From Solirubrobacterales bacterium (GTDB taxonomy: Bacteria; Actinomycetota; Thermoleophilia; Solirubrobacterales; Solirubrobacteraceae), in NCBI GenBank assembly GCA_003244205.1, contig QHBW01000013.1, positions 2,301 through 42,707 of the forward strand: 40,407 nt of DNA. The letters are read 5' to 3'. The translations under genes and the position numbers were made by a program. This document shows positions 19,175 through 26,713 of this stretch, one piece after another; the first letter of the stretch is position 1, and each line of letters begins with the position of its first letter. The notes beneath the pieces are model-generated. The model saw only the letters and a list, made by a program, of their open reading frames with translations. It searched no databases and was not told where the DNA came from.

Positions 19175-20917
19175 ATGACGCCTGCGCCCGCCCATCAGCT
19201 GCTCGCCGCCTTCGTGGATGAGCTCGCGCGCTGCGGGTTGCAAGCTGCCTGCACCTCCCCGGGCTCGCGCTCAACCCCGCTGGTGCTGGCGCTCGCACGC
19301 GAGCCGCGGCTGCGCTGCTTCTCGCAGCTCGACGAGCGCGGTGCCGCCTTCTTCGCACTCGGCTTGGCAAAGGCAAGCGGACTGCCGGTGGCGCTCGCGT
19401 GCACCTCGGGGACCGCTCCCGCGCATTACTTTCCAGCCGTCCAGGAGGCCCACGAGAGCGGCGTGCCCCTGCTCGTCCTGACGGCCGACCGGCCACCCGA
19501 GCTGCGTGACAGCGGGGCCGGTCAAACGATCGACCAGCTCGCCCTCTACGGCAGGGCGGCGAAGTGGTTCTTCGAGGTCGGGGCGCTCGAGCAGGCAGGC
19601 GAGCGGCGGATGCAATGGATGCGCTCGCTGGCGTGCCGCGCCTGGTGGACCGCGACGAGCGGCCGCGCCGGCGTCGTCCACCTCAACTTCCCGCTACGCG
19701 AGCCCCTCGCGCCGGGCCATCCGGTCGATCGCGACGCGATCCTCGCGAGCGGCCGCCCCGGGCAGCAACCGTGGCTGACGGTCACCCGCGCGCCGCGGCG
19801 CCTCGACGCCGCTGACGCGACGACCCTGGCCGACGGTCTGGGCCGCCGCACGCGCGGCGTGGTGGTCGCCGGTCGAGCCGAGCGATCCGCGGGACTCGCC
19901 GGAGCGGCCGCACGCTTCGCCGCAGCGGCCGGATACGCGCTGCTGGCCGATCCGCTGTCGGGCGCCCGGCGTGGGCCCGCGGCGGTCGCCTACTACGACG
20001 CGCTTCTGCGCAACGAGCAATTCGCCGCCGAGCACACCCCCGAGATCGTCGTGCGGATTGGCGACCTGCCCACGTCCAAGCCGTTGCGCGGCTGGCTGGC
20101 CGGACTGCGGGACACCCCACAGCTGGCGTTCGAGCCCGACGGCGGCTGGCAGGATCCAGACGCCGTCCTGTCAACCCTGCTCAGCGCCGACCCCGTGCCG
20201 GCTCTCGCGGCGCTCGCCGAGGAGCTCGAGCCGCGCAATGATCACAACGGCGACAGGAACTGGTTACAGGGCTGGTTGGATGCCGACGCACACGCGGGCG
20301 AGGCGATCGCAAAGGCTCTCAGCGACGAGCTCTCCGAGCCGGCGACCGCGCTGGCCGTCGGCTCGCTCGCCCCGCAAGATGTGATCGTCTGGCTGGCATC
20401 CTCGATGCCGGTGCGCGACGCCGAGAGCTTCTGGCCGCGACGCGAGGCCCCGCCCCGAGCACTCAGCAACCGAGGTGCAAACGGGATCGACGGGACGGTC
20501 TCCTCGGCGCTCGGCGCAGCCAACGCAGCTGCCGGCACGGTGCTCGCGCTGCTCGGCGATCTCGCCCTCGCTCACGACGTCGGGGGGCTGCTGGCACGCA
20601 CGCGCCTGGGAACCAAGCTCGTCCTCGTGGTCGTCAACAACAACGGCGGCGGGATCTTCCATTTCCTTCCCGTCGCAGGCGAGCGCGATGTCTTCGAGGA
20701 GCACGTCGCCACACCGCACGCGCTTGACATCCCCGGCCTGGCCGCGATCGCCGGCGCTGCCCACTACGCCCCCGAGACACCGGCCGAGCTGGCCGCCGCG
20801 CTGTCACGGTCGCTCGCTGGCGAGGGCAGCGCGGTAATCGAGGTGTGCAGCGATCGCGAGGCCAACGTCGCCGTCCACGCTCGCGCGTGGGCTGCGGTCA
20901 GCGCGGCGCTGCGCTAG
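19175..20917 (+). CDS. menD: 2-Succinyl-5-enolpyruvyl-6-hydroxy-3-cyclohexene-1-carboxylate synthase
   Basis: Thiamine-diphosphate enzyme that joins 2-oxoglutarate to isochorismate. The 580-residue protein has the N-terminal TSPGSRSTPLVLA, DERGAAFFALGLAKASG (the conserved Glu region), TSGTAPAHYFPAVQEA and TADRPPELRDSGAGQTIDQ. Late come SNRGANGIDGTVSSALG, the TPP/Mg motif LLGDLALAHDVGGLL and VVNNNGGGIFHFLP. These are specific for MenD. The ATG at 19175 was chosen because homology begins there; the frame is open to 18497 but that is antisense to menH. Only 9 bp separate it from the divergent menH start, so its promoter must lie inside menH. Confidence 0.96.
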   Translation: MTPAPAHQLLAAFVDELARCGLQAACTSPGSRSTPLVLALAREPRLRCFSQLDERGAAFFALGLAKASGLPVALACTSGTAPAHYFPAVQEAHESGVPLLVLTADRPPELRDSGAGQTIDQLALYGRAAKWFFEVGALEQAGERRMQWMRSLACRAWWTATSGRAGVVHLNFPLREPLAPGHPVDRDAILASGRPGQQPWLTVTRAPRRLDAADATTLADGLGRRTRGVVVAGRAERSAGLAGAAARFAAAAGYALLADPLSGARRGPAAVAYYDALLRNEQFAAEHTPEIVVRIGDLPTSKPLRGWLAGLRDTPQLAFEPDGGWQDPDAVLSTLLSADPVPALAALAEELEPRNDHNGDRNWLQGWLDADAHAGEAIAKALSDELSEPATALAVGSLAPQDVIVWLASSMPVRDAESFWPRREAPPRALSNRGANGIDGTVSSALGAANAAAGTVLALLGDLALAHDVGGLLARTRLGTKLVLVVVNNNGGGIFHFLPVAGERDVFEEHVATPHALDIPGLAAIAGAAHYAPETPAELAAALSRSLAGEGSAVIEVCSDREANVAVHARAWAAVSAALR

Positions 20918-20984
20918 GGGGTGTGCTCACTTGACCCCGATTATTGTCGTCAACTCGACACACCCCGCCGCCTCGGACGGCGGG
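20918..20984 (+). terminator. Nested inverted repeats after menD
   Basis: GGGGTGTG (20918-20925) pairs with CACACCCC (20959-20966), and inside it TTGAC (20931-20935) pairs with GTCAA (20949-20953), with symmetric 5-nt internal loops. A second stem CCCGCCG/CGGCGGG (20964-20970 with 20978-20984, 7-nt loop) shares three bases with the first, so the two are mutually exclusive in part. This directly follows the menD stop and probably ends its transcript. The alternative pairing recalls an attenuator, but no gene follows on this strand. Confidence 0.45.
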
Positions 20985-21033
20985 TGCTCCCCCGGCCGAC
21001 CTCGACGGCGGTGCCGCGGCCCCTCAGCTGGCG

Positions 21034-21126
21034 GCTGCTCACGGCCTTTCAGCCGGCGGCGGCTGCTCGAGGCCGCTCAGCCGGCGCTGCTCACGGCCTT
21101 TCAGCCGGCGGCGGCTGCTCGAGGCC
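21034..21126. repeat. 52 bp tandem repeat, two near-complete copies
   Basis: A 41 bp sequence at 21034-21074 recurs without a mismatch at 21086-21126, giving a period of 52 bp. Each unit is made of two related sub-units of about 26 bp that open with TCAGCCGGC and carry GCTGCTC. Degenerate sub-units flank both ends (21024 onward and 21129 onward), and the last overlaps the menF stop codon. The units are self-complementary (GGCC at both ends) and could form terminators between convergent menD and menF. Confidence 0.85.
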
Positions 21127-21128
21127 TT

Positions 21129-22565
21129 TCAGCCAGCGAGCAGCGGAAGCAGCGCCTCCAGCTTGACCTCGGTCTCCGCCAGCTCCGCAGCGGGGTCTGA
21201 GTCGGCCACGACACCAACACCCGCGTAACAGCGAGCGTGGGCGCCCCGCAGCAGGGCGCAGCGCAGAGCGACGCAAAACTCGCCGTCCTCGGACCCATCG
21301 GTCCACCCGATGGCGCCGGCGTACCAGCCGCGGTCGATGCCCTCGAGCGCGCGGATCAGCGGCGCGGCGCGCTCCCATGGCTCGCCCCCGACCGCCGGCG
21401 TGGGATGCAGCGCGGCCGCTAGATCGATCGCGCCGAACGGCTCGTCGAGCTGCGCACGGATCGCCGTGGCGAGATGCTGGATGTTGGCGATCTTGACCAG
21501 CTGGGGCTCGGGCGCCGCGGCGACCCAGAGCGCGAGTCGGCGCAGGGTGCGCTCGATTCGGCGCGCCACGATTGCGTGCTCCTGGCGGTCCTTGCTCGAA
21601 TGCAGCAGCTGCTCTCCGAGGTAATCGTCCACGGCGGGGTCCGCGCTACGCCGTGCCGAGCCGGCAAGTGCGACGGTGCTCGCACGGTGACCTTCGCGAC
21701 GCACCAGCAGCTCGGGACTGGCGCCGAGGAAGGTCGCCTCGCCGCGGCCGACCGCGAACACGAAGCAGGCGGGGAACGCCTCCCGCAGCACACCGAGCAG
21801 CGCTGCCGGATCGTGGACAACTGGGGCGTGGACGGCGACCTCGCGGGCGAGCACGACCTTCTCGAGCTCGCCTGCGACGATGCGCTCCACGGCCCGCGCC
21901 ACGCTGGCCTCGTAGTGCTCTGGGGTCAGGGGAGCCGAGACGCGTACGCGCCCGACCGGAGCGGGGTCGAGCAGGGGCAGGCGGGCGTCGAGCCGTAGCT
22001 GCGCCAGGCGGCCGACAGCTCGCTCGCAAAGCTCCTCGCCGCTGTCATCGGGGGACGCGAGCACCGCCACGGTCGCCGTTACCCGGTCGCCCTGACGCGC
22101 GACGGCGAGCTCGGGAACGTGCAGCGAGGCGGGCGCAAAGCCGCTCCACTCCGGCGCCGCACCCCCATCGTCGGCGAAGGCAAAGCCACCGGCGGCGACG
22201 AGTCCAGCCGCGCGCGACGTCGCTCGCTGGTCGATGACAGCGTCGCCGACGAGCGAGCGCCAGGCGGCGGACACCGACGCGAAGCGGTCCGGGCCGCTCG
22301 CCTGGAGCGCGACCGCGCAGCCGAGTCCCGCGAGCGCCTGTCCTTCGCAGTCCGGACGCTCCAGCGCAAACCAGGGCTCGGTCGCGCTCCGTGCGGCCGC
22401 GACCACCGCGGTGGGATCTAGACTGGCCTCCAGCTCGACCGCTACGCCGGCGAGCACCGGGCGTAGCTCCCGGCGGGCGCGTTCCAGCGCAGCATCGACG
22501 CAGACGACGACCCGGCTGCGATGCTCGGCAGCGACAGCCCCCGGCAGTCCCGCCACCGAGCTCAC
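21129..22565 (-). CDS. menF: Isochorismate synthase
   Basis: Chorismate-binding enzyme that makes isochorismate, the entry point of menaquinone synthesis. The 478-residue protein has a variable N-terminal half and the conserved catalytic half: GELEKVVLAREVAV, FLGASPELLVRREG, ALAGSARRSADP, SSKDRQEHAIVARRI, ALHPTPAVGGEP and YAGAIGWTDGSEDGEF. The HPTPAVGG and lysine-bearing GELEKVV segments fit isochorismate rather than anthranilate synthase. The GTG at 22565 lies 4 bp after the ilvN stop on the same strand, so it is probably the third gene of an ilvB-ilvN-menF transcript. Its stop overlaps a tandem-repeat sub-unit. Confidence 0.93.
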   Translation of the reverse strand: MSSVAGLPGAVAAEHRSRVVVCVDAALERARRELRPVLAGVAVELEASLDPTAVVAAARSATEPWFALERPDCEGQALAGLGCAVALQASGPDRFASVSAAWRSLVGDAVIDQRATSRAAGLVAAGGFAFADDGGAAPEWSGFAPASLHVPELAVARQGDRVTATVAVLASPDDSGEELCERAVGRLAQLRLDARLPLLDPAPVGRVRVSAPLTPEHYEASVARAVERIVAGELEKVVLAREVAVHAPVVHDPAALLGVLREAFPACFVFAVGRGEATFLGASPELLVRREGHRASTVALAGSARRSADPAVDDYLGEQLLHSSKDRQEHAIVARRIERTLRRLALWVAAAPEPQLVKIANIQHLATAIRAQLDEPFGAIDLAAALHPTPAVGGEPWERAAPLIRALEGIDRGWYAGAIGWTDGSEDGEFCVALRCALLRGAHARCYAGVGVVADSDPAAELAETEVKLEALLPLLAG

Positions 22566-22569
22566 CGAG

Positions 22570-23127
22570 CTACGTCTCGCCTCGTCCGCGCGAGATCGCG
22601 ATCTCGCCGGTGCGCGCCATCTCGACGAGGCCGAAGGGCCTCACAAGCCGCTCGAAGGCCTCCACCTTGTCATCGGTCCCGGTGATCTCGATGACCACCG
22701 AGCGCTTGCCGACGTCGACCACCTTGCCGCGGAAGATCTCCACGAGCTGGAGGACCTCGGCGCGAGCGCCGCCATCCGCAGAGACCTTGAAGAGAGCGAG
22801 CTCGCGGGCGATCGTCTCGTCTGGCTGGAGGTCACGGATCTTGATGACGTTGACGAGCTTGTGCAGCTGCTTGGTCACCTGATCGATCGGGTGCAGCGCC
22901 CCGTCGAGCGTCAGCGTGACGCGCGACACCGCGTCGTCGTCGGTCGGACCTACCGCCAGTGTGTTGATGTTGAAGCCGCGGCGCGCGAACAGTCCGGCAA
23001 TCCGCGTGAGGACGCCGGGCTTGTTCTCGACGAGGATCGAGACGATGTGCTTGCGACCGGTGTGGATCCCCCCAGCCGCCTCGAGATCCTCGAGGCTGAG
23101 CAGCTCTTTGGTGGCTGGCTCGCCCAT
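22570..23127 (-). CDS. ilvN: Acetolactate synthase small (regulatory) subunit
   Basis: Regulatory subunit that binds valine and stimulates the IlvB catalytic subunit. The 185-residue protein has an N-terminal ACT domain (HIVSILVENKPGVLTRIAGLFARRGFNI) with TLAVGPTDDD, followed by the second ACT-like domain (ELALFKVSADGG, RGKVVDVGKRSVVIEITG). These are standard IlvN features at normal length. The ATG at 23127 lies 3 bp after the ilvB stop, so the two are coupled. The next gene on the transcript is menF. Confidence 0.96.
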   Translation of the reverse strand: MGEPATKELLSLEDLEAAGGIHTGRKHIVSILVENKPGVLTRIAGLFARRGFNINTLAVGPTDDDAVSRVTLTLDGALHPIDQVTKQLHKLVNVIKIRDLQPDETIARELALFKVSADGGARAEVLQLVEIFRGKVVDVGKRSVVIEITGTDDKVEAFERLVRPFGLVEMARTGEIAISRGRGET

Positions 23128-23130
23128 CGA

Positions 23131-24807
23131 TCAGCCCACCATGTCGCGCGCCGGCTGGCCGGGTGCGATCATCGGATAGACATTCTCCTCGCGGGTGACG
23201 CGAACGTCGATCACCACCGGACCGGGGACCTCCAGCGCCTTGCGGAAGTCATCCACCAGCGTGTCGCGGGACTCACAGCGCATGCCCGTCGCGCCGTAGG
23301 CCTCGGCGAGCTTGACGAAGTCGGGAAAGCTGCCCATGTCGACCTGCGAGTAACGCCGATCCCAGAAGAGCTCCTGCCACTGGCGCACCATGCCGAGGTA
23401 GCCGTTGTTCATGATGAACACCTTGATCGGGATGCCCTCCTGGGCACACGTGGCGAGCTCCTGCATGTTCATCTGCACCGAGCCGTCACCGGCGAGGCAG
23501 ACGACGGGTAGGTCACTACCAGCGACCGCCGCACCCATCGCGGAGGGCAGACCGAACCCCATTGTCCCCAGGCCGCCCGAGTTGATCCAGCGACGCGGCT
23601 CGCTGAAGGGAAAGTACTGCGCCGCCCACATCTGGTGCTGACCGACATCCGAGGTGACGATCGCCTCGCCGCCGGTGGCCTGGTAGAGCGCCTCGACCAT
23701 GTACTGGGGCTTGATCTCGCCATTCTGGGGATCGTCGTAGTGCAGCGGATACTGCTCCTGCCAGGAGCGGATCCTTCCCCACCATCCCTCGAGCCGCCCG
23801 GCGTCGGCGTCGAGCGCGCGGTACTCCGCAGTCAGCCGGGCGAGAATGTTGCGAGCGTCGCCGACGATCGGGATGTGGGCGGGGACGTTCTTGGAGATCT
23901 CGGCCGGATCGATGTCGATGTGAATGAACTTGGCTCGCGGTGCGAACTCCGACAGCTTGCCGGTGATGCGGTCGTCGAAACGCGCGCCCACCGCACAGAT
24001 CAGGTCTGCCTCGTCCATCGCGTAGTTCGCGGCACGCGTGCCGTGCATCCCCAGCATCCCGAGCCACTGGTCGTGGCCAGCCGGGAACGCGCCGAGCCCC
24101 ATCAGCGTGCACGTGCAGGGGAAGCGGTCGGCGGTCACGAACTCGCGCAGCTCCTCGGCTGCATTGGCGTTGACGACGCCGCCACCCGCGTAGACGACCG
24201 GACGGTGAGAGTTCGCTAGCGCCTTGGCGGCAAGACGAATCTGCTTCTGGTTGCCTTCCGTTGTCGGCTGGTAGCCCGGAAGCGAGACGTCGGTGACCGG
24301 CTCGTAGGGAATGTCGGCGCGCGAGAGGTCTTGTGGGATGTCCACGATCACTGGCCCGGGGCGCCCGGTGCGCGCGATGTGGAACGCCTCGTGAATCGCA
24401 CGCGGAATCTCCAGCGGGTGCTGGATCAGGAAGGAATGCTTGACGATCGGCATCGTGATGCCGATCGTGTCGGCCTCCTGGAAGCCGTCGGTGCCGAGCA
24501 GCTCGGTGCGCACCTGTCCGGTGAGGAAGACGACCGGCACCGAATCCATCATCGCGTCGCAGATCGGGGTCACCAGGTTGGTGGCGCCCGGTCCGCTGGT
24601 GGCCAGCGCCACGCCGACCTTGCCCGTGGCCTTCGCGTAACCCTCAGCCGCATGGCCGCCGCCGGCTTCGTGGCGCACGAGGATGTGGCGGATGCCGGCG
24701 TCGTAGAAAGCGTCGTAGGTCGGCAGGTTGGCGCCGCCCGGAAGCCCGAATACGACCTCGACGCCCTCGGCCTTGAGGGACTCGATCAGGGCGTCGACGG
24801 CACGCAT
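23131..24807 (-). CDS. ilvB: Acetolactate synthase large (catalytic) subunit
   Basis: Thiamine-diphosphate and FAD-binding enzyme that makes acetolactate or acetohydroxybutyrate. The 558-residue protein has VFGLPGGANLPTYDA, the catalytic glutamate E47 in RHEAGGGHAAEGYAKATG, TSGPGATNLVT, the FAD region TLMGLGAFPAG, and the TPP/Mg motif CLAGDGSVQMNMQEL with MNNGYLGMVRQWQ. The ATG at 24807 has AGGAG 8 nt upstream. The frame stays open to 24891 but that start would overlap the -10 box. It heads ilvB-ilvN-menF. The leader of about 77 nt has no leucine-, valine- or isoleucine-rich peptide. Confidence 0.97.
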   Translation of the reverse strand: MRAVDALIESLKAEGVEVVFGLPGGANLPTYDAFYDAGIRHILVRHEAGGGHAAEGYAKATGKVGVALATSGPGATNLVTPICDAMMDSVPVVFLTGQVRTELLGTDGFQEADTIGITMPIVKHSFLIQHPLEIPRAIHEAFHIARTGRPGPVIVDIPQDLSRADIPYEPVTDVSLPGYQPTTEGNQKQIRLAAKALANSHRPVVYAGGGVVNANAAEELREFVTADRFPCTCTLMGLGAFPAGHDQWLGMLGMHGTRAANYAMDEADLICAVGARFDDRITGKLSEFAPRAKFIHIDIDPAEISKNVPAHIPIVGDARNILARLTAEYRALDADAGRLEGWWGRIRSWQEQYPLHYDDPQNGEIKPQYMVEALYQATGGEAIVTSDVGQHQMWAAQYFPFSEPRRWINSGGLGTMGFGLPSAMGAAVAGSDLPVVCLAGDGSVQMNMQELATCAQEGIPIKVFIMNNGYLGMVRQWQELFWDRRYSQVDMGSFPDFVKLAEAYGATGMRCESRDTLVDDFRKALEVPGPVVIDVRVTREENVYPMIAPGQPARDMVG

Positions 24808-24889
24808 GCGCTGTGCTCCTTCCGGCGTAGCTGGGCGACGAGGAGGCCGCGCGGGCGGCCATTCGTCCGCGCGCAGGGCCGAACAGCCC

Positions 24890-24895
24890 ATTCTA
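24890..24895 (-). promoter_or_regulatory. -10-like hexamer of ilvB-ilvN-menF
   Basis: TAGAAT is a near-consensus -10, placing the start near 24884 and giving a 77 nt leader. In that leader 24867-24874 can pair with 24849-24858 (8 bp with a 2-nt bulge), a possible control hairpin. Confidence 0.5.
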
Positions 24896-24926
24896 GCAAC
24901 GGATTCCTGGCCAAACGCAGGCGATT

Positions 24927-25265
24927 CTAGGAAGCGCCGGGAGACGCGATGCGCTGCTGTGACGCCGGAACGATCGCTACGTCGGGGAAGTCGAGCTCGG
25001 TGCCGCAGCGCGTGCAGAGCGCGTCATGGAGCTTGACGATACGGGCGCAGCCGGGGCATTGGCGGCGCAGCTCGTCGGACTCGTAGCGGTAGAGGACCGC
25101 CGTTAAGAGCCCGAACACCGGAATGCAGGCGGAGATCAGAAACCAGATGAAGAAGGAGCTGCCCTTGATGTGGCCGACGATCCCGCCGGCGAATCCGAAG
25201 CAGAGCAGCAGAAATCCTCCCGCCAGGCCGCCGCCGACGACGGTCACAGGATGCGCATCGCCCAC
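24927..25265 (-). CDS. Small membrane protein with C-terminal zinc ribbon
   Basis: A 112-residue protein not recognised as a named family. Residues about 7-32 (a Gly-rich hydrophobic stretch) and 38-58 form two likely membrane helices. They are followed by YESDELRRQ and a zinc-ribbon-like pair CPGC (70-73) and CTRC (84-87), a four-cysteine treble typical of small metal-binding tails. The acidic, then polar, C-terminus is likely cytoplasmic. The GTG at 25265 lies inside the end of the upstream 62-residue membrane gene, a 22 bp overlap, so the two are probably co-expressed. Function unknown. Confidence 0.75.
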   Translation of the reverse strand: MGDAHPVTVVGGGLAGGFLLLCFGFAGGIVGHIKGSSFFIWFLISACIPVFGLLTAVLYRYESDELRRQCPGCARIVKLHDALCTRCGTELDFPDVAIVPASQQRIASPGAS

Positions 25266-25432
25266 ACAGCCGCGGCGATCACGGCGACCACGACTACGAC
25301 GAACAGGATCGTGTGCAGCAATCCGGCGAGCAGCCCGACCGCCAGCCTGATCACTACCACGGCCACCACACCGAGCACCACCACGGCGAGCGCCTTCTGC
25401 GTCAGGCTCGACGACGACGCCTTCTCGTCCAT
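25244..25432 (-). CDS. Small two-helix membrane protein
   Basis: A 62-residue protein with a short charged N-terminus (MDEKASSSSLTQK) and two valine-rich hydrophobic stretches (about residues 14-34 and 40-60) ending at MRIL. Family unknown. A TAGCAT hexamer lies 7 nt before the ATG at 25432, and no Shine-Dalgarno is close. The coding frame overlaps the next gene by 22 bp, and the pair probably act together at the membrane. Very hydrophobic frames can arise by chance, but the promoter, the start and the overlap support a real gene. Confidence 0.65.
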   Translation of the reverse strand: MDEKASSSSLTQKALAVVVLGVVAVVVIRLAVGLLAGLLHTILFVVVVVAVIAAAVWAMRIL

Positions 25433-25439
25433 GCGACTG

Positions 25440-25445
25440 ATGCTA
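25440..25445 (-). promoter_or_regulatory. -10-like hexamer of the two small membrane genes
   Basis: TAGCAT lies 7 nt before the ATG at 25432, the same close spacing seen at other leaderless-looking genes in the window. Confidence 0.4.
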
Positions 25446-25462
25446 CTCCCGCGGAGCGGCCG

Positions 25463-25645
25463 TCAGTCGTGAATGCGCTTTAGGTGCTCGACCGAGGCGG
25501 GATCGCGCGGGCGGTTGAGCTCCGCGCGTGCGAGGCGGTAGCGCCGTACGGCTGGCCGCTCCGGCACGGCTGGCGTCGGCTCCGAGATCGAGGCCAGCGC
25601 AAACGGGACCAGCACGATGCGCGAGAGGATGGGGGTGGAGTGCAT
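25463..25645 (-). CDS. Hypothetical small protein
   Basis: A 60-codon frame with strongly GC-biased third positions, as in real genes here. The N-terminus is mildly hydrophobic (ILSRIVLVPFALASIS) and the C-terminal half is basic (RRYRLARAELNRPRDP, then VEHLKRIHD). No family is recognised. There is no clear Shine-Dalgarno or -10 box before the ATG at 25645, and the true start could differ. The gene lies in the same direction as its neighbours. Moderate support only. Confidence 0.45.
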   Translation of the reverse strand: MHSTPILSRIVLVPFALASISEPTPAVPERPAVRRYRLARAELNRPRDPASVEHLKRIHD

Positions 25646-25731
25646 GAAGACAGTGTGGGCCCCCGGACGCCGGTGCGCCTTGGCCCGTCGTCCAAAGCTT
25701 TGGGGCGGCCGTTCGACCGATGGTCGAAGGC

Positions 25732-26397
25732 TCAGCGCTGCGCGGCAGCGCTCGCCAGCACGAGCGCAGGGCGCATCGCCGGCGAGATGCGGCGCCGCAC
25801 CCGCCAGCGAGCCCCCGCGAACGCGCGGTTCGCCACGGTGAGAAACCCCGCCTCATCGGCGCGCAGCGCAAGCAGCAAGTGTGCGCTGCGGTCGCCCGCC
25901 GGCAGCGCCGAGCCGGGGACGCGGACACAGAGACAGTGCACGCGCCGCCCGCCGGGTCGCACGAGCAGCGCTCCGGCCTCGCCCACCAGCCACACGCCTA
26001 GGCGCCCGCGCTCGAGCACTAGTCCCGTCGCGGCGTGGAGCTCGCGCGCCTGGTGGTCCAGCAGGTCGCCCAACAGCCCCAGCGCGCGCCGCTCGGCGTG
26101 CTCGGGTGCGCGTCCCTGTTTACGCACTACGTTCGCCCCTCGCTGGGCGTAGAGCTCGGGGATGATCCAGGCGTGCGCAGCCGCTGCCAGCGAGACCGGC
26201 AGGGCGAGCGGCTGCAGCAGCATCAGCCCGACCGCGGCCACCAGGAACGGCACCACGTGCGCAACGGTGACCAGCGTCCACAGCGCCTCAGCGCGACGCA
26301 GCGAGCGCTCGTCGGCGCGCGCGCGCCAGTAGACAGAGGCGAGCTCGGGGAGCTGCTCGACCGCGCCTCGGCCGAGCGAACGCGCCTCGATCGCCAC
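25732..26397 (-). CDS. Conserved-looking hypothetical membrane-associated protein
   Basis: A 221-residue protein of unknown family. An N-terminal helical stretch (residues 1-40) rich in Arg/Ala/Glu precedes two likely membrane helices (about 42-62 and 65-82, TLVTVAHVVPFLVAAVGLML, then a Pro/Ala-rich run). A soluble domain of about 120 residues follows, with a His/Glu/Arg-rich helix (PEHAERRALGLLGDLLDHQA) and a beta-rich end. The GTG at 26397 has AGGAG 9 nt upstream. The start follows the 74-residue gene by 18 bp in the same direction, so both may be on one transcript. No catalytic motif is visible. Confidence 0.7.
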   Translation of the reverse strand: MAIEARSLGRGAVEQLPELASVYWRARADERSLRRAEALWTLVTVAHVVPFLVAAVGLMLLQPLALPVSLAAAAHAWIIPELYAQRGANVVRKQGRAPEHAERRALGLLGDLLDHQARELHAATGLVLERGRLGVWLVGEAGALLVRPGGRRVHCLCVRVPGSALPAGDRSAHLLLALRADEAGFLTVANRAFAGARWRVRRRISPAMRPALVLASAAAQR

Positions 26398-26415
26398 CGC
26401 TGAGGTCTCCTGCCG

Positions 26416-26640
26416 CTAGCCGCCGGCGATCGGCAGGCGCATGATCACGAGGTCGGCGTCGAGCGGCAGCTCGCGCACCTGCTCGGCGTGGCCCTCGCCG
26501 GTTGAGACCATCGCCAGATAGCCGTGGTCCAGCTCGTGGCGGAACGCCTCGGCCGCTGCCTCGACAGCGACAGCGTTCTCGGGGGTCCATTCCGCGATCG
26601 TGGTGTGACCCGTTTGGTCCATGCGAATGAGACGTGACAT
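26416..26640 (-). CDS. Small protein with C-terminal Gly-Gly, unknown function
   Basis: A 74-residue protein with AGGAG 5 nt before its ATG. It runs MDQTGHTTIAEWTPENAV, a predicted helix (EAAAEAFRHELDHG), a beta-like YLAMVSTGEG, and ends in PLDADLVIMRLPIAGG. The terminal PIAGG after a hydrophobic strand recalls the PPVAGG tail of MoaD/ThiS sulfur-carrier proteins. However, the length and order of secondary structure are not clearly those of a beta-grasp fold, so the resemblance could be chance. It lies 18 bp ahead of the membrane-associated gene on the same strand. Family unknown; coding status is likely. Confidence 0.7.
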   Translation of the reverse strand: MSRLIRMDQTGHTTIAEWTPENAVAVEAAAEAFRHELDHGYLAMVSTGEGHAEQVRELPLDADLVIMRLPIAGG

Positions 26641-26693
26641 CGAGGCTCCTTAGGGCGGGCGCCGGCCGGCCCTCTGGCCGCGGCTGAGCGCAC

Positions 26694-26699
26694 ATCGTA
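26694..26699 (-). promoter_or_regulatory. -10-like hexamer upstream of the 74-residue gene
   Basis: TACGAT lies in the 73 bp gap after gatB and would give a 5' leader of about 45 nt with a good Shine-Dalgarno. No -35 is visible. Confidence 0.35.
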
Positions 26700-26713
26700 C
26701 GCTCCCCGCTCCA

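Noticed and set aside
21034..21126. CRISPR-like look of regularly spaced repeats.
   Set aside because: There are only two direct copies, the spacer between them is part of the repeat unit, and no cas gene is near.
24808..24884. A search for a branched-chain leader peptide before ilvB.
   Set aside because: No short frame rich in Leu, Val or Ile is present; only a modest hairpin is seen.
24807..24891. Upstream ATG for ilvB at 24891, adding 28 residues.
   Set aside because: That ATG overlaps the TAGAAT -10 box, while the ATG at 24807 has AGGAG at proper distance and begins the family homology.
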